Shown: positions 11,338-23,039 of the stretch, piece after piece
Numbering within the stretch: position 1 is the stretch's first letter
Layout: each line of letters starts with the position of its first letter
Assembly: GCF_024166365.1 (NCBI RefSeq)
Contig: NC_064834.1
Span: 53,796,001 to 53,860,000, forward strand
Direction: 5' to 3'
Source of the DNA: Elephas maximus indicus
Taxonomy: Eukaryota; Chordata; Mammalia; Proboscidea; Elephantidae
DNA length: 64,000 nt
Made by a program: the position numbers and the translations under genes
Notes under the pieces: generated by a model
Seen by the model: the letters and a program-made list of their open reading frames with translations, nothing else
What the model was told of the DNA's origin: nothing
Database searches by the model: none

Positions 11338-11675
11338 AGAGTTGGAGAAAAAGAGAGAGCCCCAGGCTTTCTCCTCCCCAGGGCACAGAGGGAGTGAGCT
11401 TAGGTTTGGGAGAATGATTAGGGCGTCTTACCTGGATAGTTTCCCCCGTGGGATGTATGCCCCAAGGTGGCAAGAAGTTATAGCAGACAGGAAGTATCCC
11501 TGGGGTGGGGATGTGGTGTGCTACTTTGATGCTTCTGTTTTTAACGTGAAGGCCAAACAGGCCCTGGAATGGGGTGGGACTGTGGAGGATCGTCAGAGCT
11601 GGGTTATTTGTATTTCTGTCCAGAAATCTTTCTACTTCTTGCTCAACTTTTTAAATTAAAGATTTCAACAAGATG
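11338..11675 (+). promoter_or_regulatory. ELOVL3: ELOVL3 3' UTR with ATTAAA polyadenylation signal
   Basis: The stretch after the TGA stop ends with ATTAAA at 11655-11660, a common variant of the polyadenylation hexamer, about 320 bases downstream of the stop. Cleavage is expected roughly 10-25 bases further on. Confidence 0.75.
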
Positions 11676-11925
11676 AGTGGTCCTTTTGGGATTTGGGAAA
11701 AGAAGGGTGCTGCTGACAGTGGGGTGATCATACAAGCATCCTAGGTTGCAGAATTTTGGATCATTTTCACTATTCCACGTTAGGGAAGTCTGCCCCCTCA
11801 TATGTTATTCACACCTGCAAATAAGCAGTGGAGTCCCGATCTACCAGCTATCTTCCCTGAGACCACCAAGTGGCGCCATAGCACCAGTTTTGGCCCATGC
11901 TAGCGCGAATTGGGTCCCGGGCTCT

Positions 11926-12085
11926 CAAACCACACACTAAACCTCCTTCTCTCCAGGAAACACACACACACACACACACACTAAACCTCCTTCTCTTCAG
12001 GAAACACATACACTAAACCTCCTTCTCTCCAGGAAACACACACACACACACACACACGCTCACCTTTTCTCCAGGAAACACACAC
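11926..12085. repeat. Compound minisatellite with CA tracts
   Basis: About four imperfect copies of a unit made of CTAAACCTCCTTCTCTCCAG followed by GAAACACAC and a variable CA run. The last copy has lost part of its core. The array sits between the convergent 3' ends of ELOVL3 and PITX3 and directly abuts an AfroSINE. Confidence 0.85.
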
Positions 12086-12251
12086 AACGAAACCCGTTGC
12101 CGTCGAGGCGATTCGGATTCATAGCAACCGTATAGGACAGAGTAGAACTGCCCCATAGTGTTTCCAAGGCTGTAATTTTGAGGTGGTTCCAACTGCCCAC
12201 CTTTCGGTTAGCAGCCCAGTGCTTAATCACTGTGCCACCAGGGCTCCTTGG
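12086..12251 (-). mobile_element. AfroSINE, antisense
   Basis: Reverse complement of the afrotherian tRNA-derived SINE. The tail (AAACCCGTTGCCGTCGAGG) comes first, then the TAGGACAGAGTAGAACTGCC block, then the head ending in GTGCCACCAGGGCTCC. It lies between the ELOVL3 and PITX3 3' ends. Confidence 0.9.
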
Positions 12252-12439
12252 AAACACATATAAACACTTTTCCCCAGAAATTGCCAGGCTTTCCTGTCTT
12301 GGGAGAGGTTGAAGGAGCTAAAGCCCTAGGAGCCTGAACTCTCGCCTCGCTCCTGTTCAGCCCAGACTTCCCTTAGAAAATGGAGGAAGATGAAGCTCGC
12401 GTTTGGGAGAGGGCTCAGCCTAACTCTCAGTCATCAAAC

Positions 12440-12758
12440 TTTTGAGAGTCCGCGCACGTTTATTTATCTTTGAAAATGGAGGAAATGGAGTCTGGAGAAG
12501 GCGGGATAGACCAAGGGTGAGTTGGCCTCTGGGGTCCCTGTTCCTGGCCTTAGTCCCAAGGGCATGGTCTGTGTGTAGGGCTCAGTCCCACTTCAGGGCT
12601 AGGAAGGTGAAGTCCCTGTCCTGAGCTGGCCGCCCACCAGCTGCCCAAGCACTCCTCTCAGACTCTGGGGTAGGGGCAAGCCAGTCAAGACGACCCCATG
12701 CCCAGGAGGTTGTAAACGATCGCCCCCACCCCCGGGGGTGATCCACAGGCCGGGCCAT
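12440..12758 (-). promoter_or_regulatory. PITX3: PITX3 3' UTR with AATAAA signal
   Basis: On the minus strand, AATAAA occupies 12464-12459, about 300 bases after the PITX3 stop codon. It is the first canonical polyadenylation hexamer seen downstream, so the transcript probably ends near 12440. Confidence 0.75.
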
Positions 12759-14318
<1,560 letters not shown>

Positions 14319-14330
14319 GGAGGGAGGGAT
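14319..14330 (-). other. PITX3: PITX3 exon 2 untranslated start
   Basis: The acceptor TTCCCTACAG ends at 14331 on the minus strand, leaving 12 untranslated bases (ATCCCTCCCTCC) before the ATG. The remainder of the 5' UTR must therefore come from an upstream noncoding exon. Confidence 0.8.
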
Positions 14331-14559
14331 CTGTAGGGAAGAGAAGACACAGACCACATTAATGGGGGTAAAATCTCAGGGGTATCAGATTTCTGGTAGT
14401 GTTTCCCCCTAAATTCCCTGCCCCCTTTCTCAGCCATCCAGCTGTGTGGGTTGCCCTAGGGTAGAATGGGCAAATAGCAGCCTAAAGGGAAAAGGGCTTA
14501 TATTCAGAGATTTTATGCACAGATGTATAAACTAGACTTTGTTCACTGCTGGGCAGCTA

Positions 14560-14605
14560 GAACTGTGCCTGGTACACAGTTGGTGTTCAATAAATATTGA
14601 ATTCA
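14560..14605 (+). repeat. MIR/L2-type 3' end fragment
   Basis: Contains GTGCCTGGTACACAGTTGGT followed by GTTCAATAAATATTGAA, the conserved tail shared by ancient MIR and L2 elements. Confidence 0.55.
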
Positions 14606-14794
14606 CAAAAATGGACACTATTGCACACCATATACAACACCCTCACATCTTTAAAAAACTTCATAATATCCCCATATACTCAACACGCCCCTTAGCCAAT
14701 CACATTGGAGACTCAACCCAAACATGTTATTCTTTTCCCTTGGGACAGATTTTATTGTCAAACAAGTCTGATATTTCTCCCGTGATAATAATCA

Positions 14795-15165
14795 CGGCTG
14801 TCATCTATGAATACTTATTATGTGCCTTTGGAGCCTTGGTGGCAAAGTAGTTAAGAGCTCGGCTGCTAACCAAAAGGTCAGCAGTTTGAATCCATCAGGC
14901 GCTTCTCGGAAACCCTATGGGGGCAGTTCTACTCTGCACTACAGGGTCCCTATAAGCCGGAATTGACTCAACGACAATGGGTATTACGTGCCTTTACCTC
15001 ATTATTTTTCACCCTCACAAGAATCTTTTCTTTTTTTTCACAAGAATCAATCAAGATTAAGTATTAGCACCCTTTTTCAGGTGAGGAACCTGAGACTTGA
15101 AGTAATGTGATTAAGGTCACAGAGCTTGTAAGTAGTGGGACTGGGATCTGAACGAAGTCTGTGAG
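14795..15165 (-). repeat. MIR, antisense, interrupted by an AfroSINE
   Basis: MIR sequence (CTTATTATGTGCC and, further on, AAGGTCACAGAGCTTGTAAG) is present on both sides of the AfroSINE at 14830-14981. This shows an ancient mammalian MIR cut by a younger insertion. Confidence 0.65.
14816..14995 (+). mobile_element. AfroSINE with 14-bp target duplication
   Basis: The element body (about 14830-14981) starts GGAGCCTTGGTGGC and contains GGCTGCTAACCAAAAGGTCA. The flanking copies TATTATGTGCCTTT (14816-14829) and TATTACGTGCCTTT (14982-14995) differ at one base, as expected for an L1/RTE-style target duplication. Confidence 0.92.
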
Positions 15166-17179
15166 ACTCCTAAGCTAATACTTTTTCTTGGTTTGCCTTT
15201 TCAAATTGTGTTTGAGGTACTACCCAGAAACCCTCTCAGGGACTGGGCTAGGACTGTAGCCTGGCCTTGCTTAGGCCTGCTTCACATAGGGCACCTTAGC
15301 TCTTGTCTATTTTGTTTATGCTTTCTGGAGAGATTTTATTTGCTTTCTCTCCAGAAGGAGTTCCAGGATCAAAACAAGTTTGCAAAGTGCTGGGCTCTTG
15401 GGCACTGTCTGTTCCTGTGCCTGACCAGACACACATGTCATCTCGCCAGTCGTGGCTCCACCCTCATGCATGGCCTCTACTAGGCTCAGCCCAGGTGGTA
15501 GGTGTGGGCTTCTTTAAACCACCATCCTGCCTATTCTCCCTATCCAAAACCTGGCCTGACATTGCCTAGGAACCTTCTCGGGGCCCTCTCCAACTCTCCC
15601 CTGCAAGGACTTCTTTCCTGCTGGCTTTCCTGGGACTCCTTTGGTGGAAGTGGAAAGAGCACTTACAGGGCTCAGGACTCCGGATGCCTCTTGGTCAAAG
15701 AACTGAAGGAGGCTAGGACCAGGGGGACAGGATTAGAGAGCTGGGTGGGAGGGGTCCACCTGCCTCCACTACCCCCTCCCCTTTAACCCACCCAGTGCCT
15801 TAAAAAATAGCGGGGGCTTAATTCAGGCTGTGCAGGGTGGCATTAATGTGTTGGATTAGTCTAGATTGAGATGTGTGTCATTTGGCTGTTCTGAATTTAT
15901 TAGGAGCCTTTTTACGGGAGGCGCAGATGGGCAGCAGCCTGTATTTGCACTTGGTAATGCCCCCTTCCACCAGCTCAGAGATCACAGCTGCTCCCCCCCC
16001 ACCCCCGCCCCTCACCTCTCAGGCCAGGTTGGGAATGGGACAGAGGTCAAAACAGGAGGTTGAGAAACAGTCTTTGCTTTTTCCACAGGCAGAGGAGACT
16101 AGACTTTGGACCTTTTCTTGGGATTGAAGAGGCAGGGCTGGAGGGAAACAGGGAAGGAAGGGAAGAAGTCAGGCTAGGGGTGGGGGTGTGCTCAGCTTAC
16201 CTCCCTTTCCAGGTCTGAGGTCAGGAGCCAGGGGCTTGGGGCTGGAAAACGTTGGCCCAACAATGCTCCGATGCTCTGATGGAAGGGAGATGCCCTTGGG
16301 AGGGACCTGTTGCAGCCTCAACTACAACTCTTCCCAAATCAGCTGGGAAGATGAGGGAGAAAGGCTTAGAACTGAGAGCCAGAAAAAGTGGTGCTCTGAA
16401 GTCTCCCCTTACTTCATATCCAAGATGCCCTCAAAATGCAAACCATGCCCTGGACTTCTCCAGAGGCCACTGGAGCACCCAGCAACTCAGAGCCGGGAAG
16501 AGGGACAGTTGGTTTTGCCTGGGGGGGTGGGGTGGTTTAAATCCCACCATCGCCACTCATCCTTCCCTTCTGCTTCCAATTTTCCAAACTCGCCTTTCCC
16601 CAGCATTCCATACCTAGGTCTTGGTTTCACCCTCTATTTCAGCAGAAGGAGGCAGGGTGAGGAGGGATAAGGGCCAGAGTAAAAGATGAGGCTCAGAAAG
16701 CACAGTTCAAGCTGTGTGTTCCTAGAGACAGACAGATACACATGCAGACATACACGGGCCCCTACTCAGACATAATAAGCACTTGCACTTGGAGCTAGAG
16801 GCACACAAACACACACTCTCCCACACATGTGCTGCCACATTCAGGCAGACAGACACACACCGTCACACAGTCTCCTCTCTCTGTGACAGGGACAGCTGCC
16901 TGGGCTGTTTTAGAGCTAGCTATTCCCTTCCCCCTCCCTTTCCTGGCCCCTCTGAACCTTAGCTCTCAGCCCCAGGAACTGAGGACTCTGTGTGGGAGAG
17001 GAGGAGGCCAAGGGGGGCCACGAGAGTGGTCTACACTAAGTGGCTGCCAGAGAGAGCCTGCTTTGCTGAGTGGGGAGAAGGCATGAGAATGCTGGAGCAA
17101 GAAGATGGGGTGAGGAGAGAGGATAGAAGAGAGGATAGACACTGCTTAGCCCCACTGAGGAGATTCAATCTGGTATAGC

Positions 17180-17390
17180 CCAAAGAAATAAGGCTTGGAG
17201 TCAAAAGATCTGGGTTCAAGTCCTGGTTCCCCAATTTACTAGTTATGTGACCTTGACAAGTTACTTCACGTCTCTGGGCATATTCTTCATCTCTAAAAAG
17301 ATTATGATTCCTTCTCAACCTACCTTCAGTATTGTTATAAGGTTTAAACAAAGCATAACATGTAATAACAGATAGAGTAAAACTCTATCA
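17180..17390 (+). repeat. MIR, sense
   Basis: Matches the MIR core in order: GGTTCAAGTCCTGGTTCC, then ACTAGTTATGTGACCTTGAC and CTTCACGTCTCTGGGC. It lies within PITX3 intron 1. Confidence 0.75.
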
Positions 17391-17447
17391 GAGAATTTTT
17401 TTTTTTATTAAACAAACGTTTATTTACCACCTTCTATCTGCGGGCAA

Positions 17448-17635
17448 GGATCCCTGGTAGCTCAGTGGTTAAAGTACCCTGCTGCTAACCCACCAGACAC
17501 TCTGAAAGAGAAAGACGTGGCGACCTGCTTCTGTAAAGATATACAGCTTTGGAAACCCTATGGGGCAGTTCTACTCTGTTCTATCAGGTCACTATGAGTT
17601 GGAATTGACTCATCCACAGTGGGTTTGGTTTTGGT
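17448..17635 (+). mobile_element. AfroSINE, long form
   Basis: Head CCTGGTAGCTCAGTGGTTAA, a middle block with GACCTGCTTCTGTAAAGAT not present in the short form, then ACCCTATGGGGCAGTTCTAC and a GGTTTGGTTTTGG tail. It lies in PITX3 intron 1. Confidence 0.88.
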
Positions 17636-17766
17636 ATATCCGCTGTTGGGGATTGAGCAGTGAATAATATCAAATCCTCATCTCTGCCCTTGCTTGGGTG
17701 GTTCACCTCCCCATCCTTCTCCTAGGCACTATATCTCCCAGTGAAGAATTTCTCTGGTGAACAGAA

Positions 17767-17970
17767 GGAGTTCCCAGGTGGTACAACTGGTTAAGTGCTC
17801 GACTGCTAACCAGAAGGTTGGCAGTTCAAATCAACCCAGAGGTGCCTCAGAAGATAGGCCTGGTGATCTACTTCTGAAAGGTCACAGCCTTGAAAACCCT
17901 ATGGAGCAGTTTTACTCTGCACATATGGGTTCTGCATGAGTCATGATTGACTCAGTGGCAATTAACAATA
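17767..17970 (+). mobile_element. AfroSINE, long form (second copy)
   Basis: Starts GAGTTCCCAGGTGGTACAAC and includes GGCCTGGTGATCTACTTCTG and CCCTATGGAGCAGTTTTACT, ending in GACTCAGTGGCAATTAACAA. It lies about 130 bases downstream of the previous AfroSINE in the same orientation. Confidence 0.9.
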
Positions 17971-20814
17971 ATGCATTTTAGAGAGGGATGTAAAAGTGTG
18001 TTGTGAACTCTGTTCCGAACACAAAGGAGGATCCAGTCAATGGGGTAACAGTAAAATGGGCAGAGTAACCCAGGATGGGAACCACTTTGGGACCAGGGAC
18101 TGGTAAAGGAAAGAATGAAGCCTTCAGGTTCTTGAATGAGTTAGTAATAGCAGAGAGAGGGGACAAGGCTGTGAAGAGCCCTAGTTATGAAACTGAAAAA
18201 AGAAGGAAAGAAGGCTAAAGTTAGGCAAGCAATAGAGAGATATAAGGGGTAGAGGCATAGGTCTTTGTCAGACTCATGTCCGGGTGGGCGGGTCAGGCAG
18301 AGGCTGGGGGGTGCAAAGCTGTTGTCTGAGCTGGAGACAGGCTGGCTGAGGATTAAGCTCCCCCAAACTGCTAGAGGTCAGGAAGCTGGTAGTTGGGACT
18401 TAGGCCAGGGACTTCACCTCTCTTGGTGGATAGGGACAGCAATAGGTCTGGACACTGCAGGATTGGTTGATGCTGGTAGGAAATACAAAGCAGGGCCAAA
18501 GGGAGTCAAGAGATAAAAATGATGATGAGTCTAGCTCTGGCAAAGGGCTGCCTGCCTTGCTCCTGGCCTTTCTAACACACCCTGCTGGGGATGTATGGCC
18601 CAGGCCCACTGGTGTCAGGGTAGCAATCCCAGCCTTAGGGAGAACAGAGAGTCTATAGGTCTGATTCTAAAGTACAGCCTGTCACGGGCTGCAGCCAGAA
18701 CAAAATATCCAGGATATATTAAGGTGGAGAGCAGAGCTTATCATAAGTCAGAAAGGCCACAATGGGGAGGCTATGTTTTACAAAGGGACATGAGCCCATG
18801 GCAAGAAGACAACTGCTGTGTGGGCCTGCTTTCACCTTGAAGCCAGAGGGGTAAACCAGGGGCACAGCCAGACAGCCCCCAAGTGGTTGCAAAAATAATG
18901 CCCAAAACAGGGGCCACAACCTGGAAATCAAATGGTAGAAAACCTTTCTCTTACAGGGACTGAATGAAGAGAAAAATAAGAGGGGCTAGAGTTGCGATGC
19001 TGAGACTTAGCTCAGCAAGCAGCAAGTTGGAGAACAGGTGTAAATCAGAGCACCAAACTGGTACAGAACCACCCTATAAACCTGAAACTGAAGTGTGGTC
19101 CTTAAGTGTGCATGGCTGCATGTTCCTTAGGGAGGCTGAACACCCAGACTGTTTGGTTGGCTGAACAGCAGTGCACAAATGGGAACAAATGAAGACAGCT
19201 ATGGACCAGGCTCACAGCCCCAAAATGAAACTCCAAGACTTAAGTGGAGGCAGCAATGATTCAATGCACTTTAGGTAGTAAGGGGTGAATCAGGGATCAG
19301 AGAAACGGGTCACCACACCCTTCCCTTCCTTTCTTCTTTTTGGCAGCAATTATTAGTGCTAAGAGGGATCCCCAAGAGTGGTAAGGCACAGACTCTAATT
19401 TCTAGGAGCCTACGGTTTGGGAAGCAAACAGAGCACAGGATGAAACGATGGGCTGCATGGCCTGAGACTCAGATTGTGGAAGATCGGAGAGATGGAAGCC
19501 CATGTAAGATGGTATCAGGTTTTAGGGGCTCAGAGAATATAGGCATACGGCTGAGCTGAGAGTTGGAAAGGCAGAGAAGGGACAGGACCTTCTAAATAAT
19601 AGAGCAGTATTAGGAATGGGCTGACAGGTTTAGAAGGCAATGGGGAGGCTAGCTTGGCCAGAGTTTCAGTGTGGCAATGGGAGATTAGAAGAGAAAAATG
19701 GGTCAGGCTGAGAGGGCCTCTGATTGATAGTCTAGGCTAACATGTCTTCAGTTTTTCCATAAAAAAACCCTCTAAGACCAGTAAGAGAACACATTCACCC
19801 TGGGAGATTAGGAGTACAACCTGAAACAGCTGCCACCAGTATGAAATTTCTATGAGATCTCCAGCTTTATGTTCTATTTCATACTTTAGTCATAGATATT
19901 TTAATATAAAAATAAAGCCTCTCATCTTCAAGTGACATCAATGTACCAGGAAAGCAGGCCATGTTTTAGCCAGCAGTGTCATGCCCCTCCCACTCCTGCA
20001 CTGCCCTCATCCCACTACACCACCTACTGAGAAGCATTACTCCAAGCAGTAGGAGTCACTGGAGGCCTTTGGGTATGGGAGTGACATAAAACTGGCATCT
20101 TTGGGATCTTTATTTGGCAATAGTGAGCAGAATGGATTGGACAGGGAAAACTATTAACTAAAAGATGTAAAGTAAAGAAGGCCCAGGGTAGGATAACAAT
20201 GGAAAAGGCGAGGTGGGGAGAGCTTCCAAAGTGATTTCTCCCTATCTTTTTTTTTTCTTCCATAGTGCTCCCTCTCACCCCACTCCCACATCTTCTTTTC
20301 CTTTCCTTCCCCATCACTCTTATCATTAGTCCCTGCAGGTGACCACGGGCTGAACACTCCAGACACTGCCAAAGCTCAGGACCTACTGAATTCTTCAGCT
20401 TAGTTACTGCCTCCTCACCCCACTCTGTGAGGCATCATTTAAAGTAAGAAACAAAGATTTAAGTGGCCCCTATCTTCTCTTGTGTCCACCCTTCTACTCA
20501 GCTCTGGCCTGCTGCTCCTGCCCTCCCTTTGCTGGGCTGGATCCTGGGCTCATATTCATATCCTTGAGCACGGGGTAGACAGGAATCAGATCAGGATGTT
20601 TTGCCTGGTAGAGGGGTGGAGTATTTGGGGAGCTTCCCAGAGCTCTTTCCGGAGGACAGGGGGTGATGGCTGGCATGTGAAGCTTAGGAGAGGGTGTCCC
20701 ATCTATCTTTTAGAACTTTTCTGTGGCTGGATCAGGGATGTGACCAAGCTACTCTAAGGCTTGAGACCCCACCCTTCCAAGTCAAGGATTCTGTCATTAC
20801 AGGGGACTTACAGT

Positions 20815-21205
20815 TTGGGCATAATAATAGCAATAATGCCCCTTATTTCTATGGTGCTTTTCCATTTGCAAATGGCTTTCGTATACACTAAAACCTGTGA
20901 AAACCAGAACCTGCGTAAGGTGGAAACCTGTCAGAGAAGGAAAACTAAAATACTTTCCACTAAAAGGAAAAATAGAAACGTGCTAAGACCGCACCCTGTC
21001 AAAGGTGGAAAACTTGAGAAACCTGGAAAAAAGGCAGTCCTGTCGAGTTCTGGCTCCCATAGGCTTCACTGTACATGATTTCATTTCGCTCTTACAACCA
21101 TCCTACATGGCAGAAATGGTCATCCCCATTTCATCTCTAAGAAGGCAAGAATTTGTGCAAGTTTGAATAGATAGTTAGAGGAGATTTGAACCCAGTTCTC
21201 CTAAG
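20815..21205 (-). repeat. MIR, antisense, interrupted by a Tigger-like MITE
   Basis: MIR-like halves flank 20884-21073. The left half holds ATGCCCCTTATTTCTATGG. The right half holds ATCCCCATTTCATCTCTAAG and GAGGAGATTTGAACCCAG. Confidence 0.6.
20886..21071. mobile_element. Tigger/pogo-like MITE with TA target duplication
   Basis: A 186-base insert with inverted ends: CACTAAAACCT at the left, and CAGTGAAGCCT when the right end is read on the minus strand. It is flanked by TA at 20884-20885 and 21072-21073. Inverted termini of this type with TA duplications are typical of the Tc1/mariner-pogo superfamily. There is no coding capacity, so it was mobilised in trans. It sits inside a MIR, giving a relative age. 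Confidence 0.65.
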
Positions 21206-21957
21206 ATCAGTGACCAGACAGACTCTTTCCACTTCTCGCCCCCTCTACCCTAGCAGCCATTTGTGGCTCTGATACGCACTGATCCTCCCAAGCCCTAAAA
21301 GATTCCATTTCTACTTCCTGCTCCTACCACCTCTCTGGAAATGAGCTCTGAAAGTTTGCTGCCCACTGTGTGCCAAAGAACATTTTCCTATTCATTCTAA
21401 ACTTGCATCACTCTTGTTTAAAGAGGACTCCTTCCCTCCGATTTCAGGATTTGGGGACCAAACAAGTCTTTAGCTCATCTAGACCTTTCCTTATTTTGTG
21501 GATTTCCATTCTCTCTCACCTTCCAGAGGTCTAAGCTTTGAAATTTGCTCTCTTCAGCAGCCTCTGGCTCCCCATTCTGCTTACCATTCTCTGACCCTTC
21601 TCTAGGTCTCTTTAAGGACGAGTGACCAGACATGTACTCAGCTATGTGGTTTTATGCAAGAGTGGGGAAGGAGCCTCTCTTTTGTTTCTAATCATCTTTA
21701 TTATAATGCCATTGCTTTTTCATCTTTTTGTCAAAAGTAGAACTTTGGGTGAAGGTAATGCCTCCCTTATTCCCTTCCTGACTCAGAAGTTTTCATTTCA
21801 CCCATAATTTCAGTGATTTTCAAAGGTAATGACAGCACAAGCCCCTGAAAAGAGTATCAGAATCTGGTGGGGGTAATTGGGGTGTGATTCTATGTTTACC
21901 AAAAAAGGACAAGTGGTTAAAAAAAAAGAAAAGATTAAGAAATTATGCCCTAGATGG

Positions 21958-22003
21958 AGATAAACCCAGTGCCGTCGAGTCAATTCTGACTCATAGCGAC
22001 CCT
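21958..22003 (-). mobile_element. AfroSINE fragment
   Basis: Only the tail portion is left, reading AAACCCAGTGCCGTCGAGTC and TGACTCATAGCGACCCT. The rest of the element is missing. Confidence 0.75.
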
Positions 22004-22788
22004 AAAAGCAAACTTAAACATTGAGGGATGGAGGGATATGTGTGAGTTGTATGTATTGTCTGTCACTCATGGGTAGAGAGTGAGAAAGGTTGAGACCCAC
22101 TTGTTTACTCATTGCTAAACACATTGCCTTGCATTTGCCCCCATAAAAACTCATTCCCTGGTTGGGTTGTTTTACTCACTCACATGGACTCTGGAGAGTT
22201 CTTTCTACTCTGTCCTTTTCAGCTGGGGTCAGGGAAGTCAGGGCCCTCCCGCAGCCACAGGGAAAGCGAAGGGGGTAGTTGGGTACGACTGAGATATCCT
22301 TTCCAATCAGGCTTGGAGGGTCATATGGGCCTGAATTCCATTTGTCTCCTTCCTACTTTTTCTAAGCCACCAGAGTGGTGTTGAGGATGGTGGAGTCAAG
22401 AAAGCAAAAAGGGAAACAGGACCATAGGATTTGTTGCTAAGGGACTAGAGGCTGCAGTTCCCACTTTCTGCCTGGGCTCTTGCCCCCTGTGGGGAAGGAG
22501 CCTTTAGCAAGCTGAGCTGGGATCCAGCCAAAGATGTCTGGGGGTGCCTGGTCAGCTGCACTAGAATTGGGGGCTGACTCTGAGTTTGTGAGGAAGCCAA
22601 AGCTGTCAGGGACTTGTGCTTGGCTTCTCTCTGACCTCCCATTGCCATTCCTTCCTTCCTTTCCTGGTCTTGATTCCTACTAGCAGTTCCATCATGGCAT
22701 TCTCTCCTTAGATTTCAATTCAGGAAGTCAGGTTGATGCTCTGGTCTACTGTGGGTTGGAGAGAGAATGTCTCCCATTGCCACCCTGA

Positions 22789-22990
22789 CAGGGGCGGATT
22801 AACCAGTAAGCATGGTATGCACCAGTTTACAGTAAATAAGCAGGGTATAAATGGGTTTAATTGTGTTTACTTATCTGTAGCGCACAATTTCACAGATGTG
22901 GTGAAACCTACGTGAAATTGTGCACTACAGATTAGTAAATAAGCACAATTAAACCTGTACCTATTTTACTTAGTGGATAATCCGTCCCTG
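22789..22990. mobile_element. Palindromic hAT-like MITE
   Basis: Terminal sequences CAGGGGCGGATTAACC and, read from the other end on the minus strand, CAGGGACGGATTATCC form imperfect inverted repeats. The complementarity extends inward through GGTTTAATTGTG and CTGTAGCGCACAATTTCAC, so most of the 202 bases can fold into one hairpin. CAGGG termini are typical of hAT elements. I could not confirm an 8-bp target duplication, and the family name is unknown to me. Confidence 0.65.
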
Positions 22991-23039
22991 ACCCCACCTC
23001 AAGGCCAAGTTGCAACCTTTACTCTCAATCCCTGCTCCA

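Noticed and set aside
11926-12085. Repeated units with near-equal spacing considered as a CRISPR-like array
   Set aside because: The host is mammalian, the units are joined by CA tracts rather than unique spacers, and there are no cas genes. It is a minisatellite.
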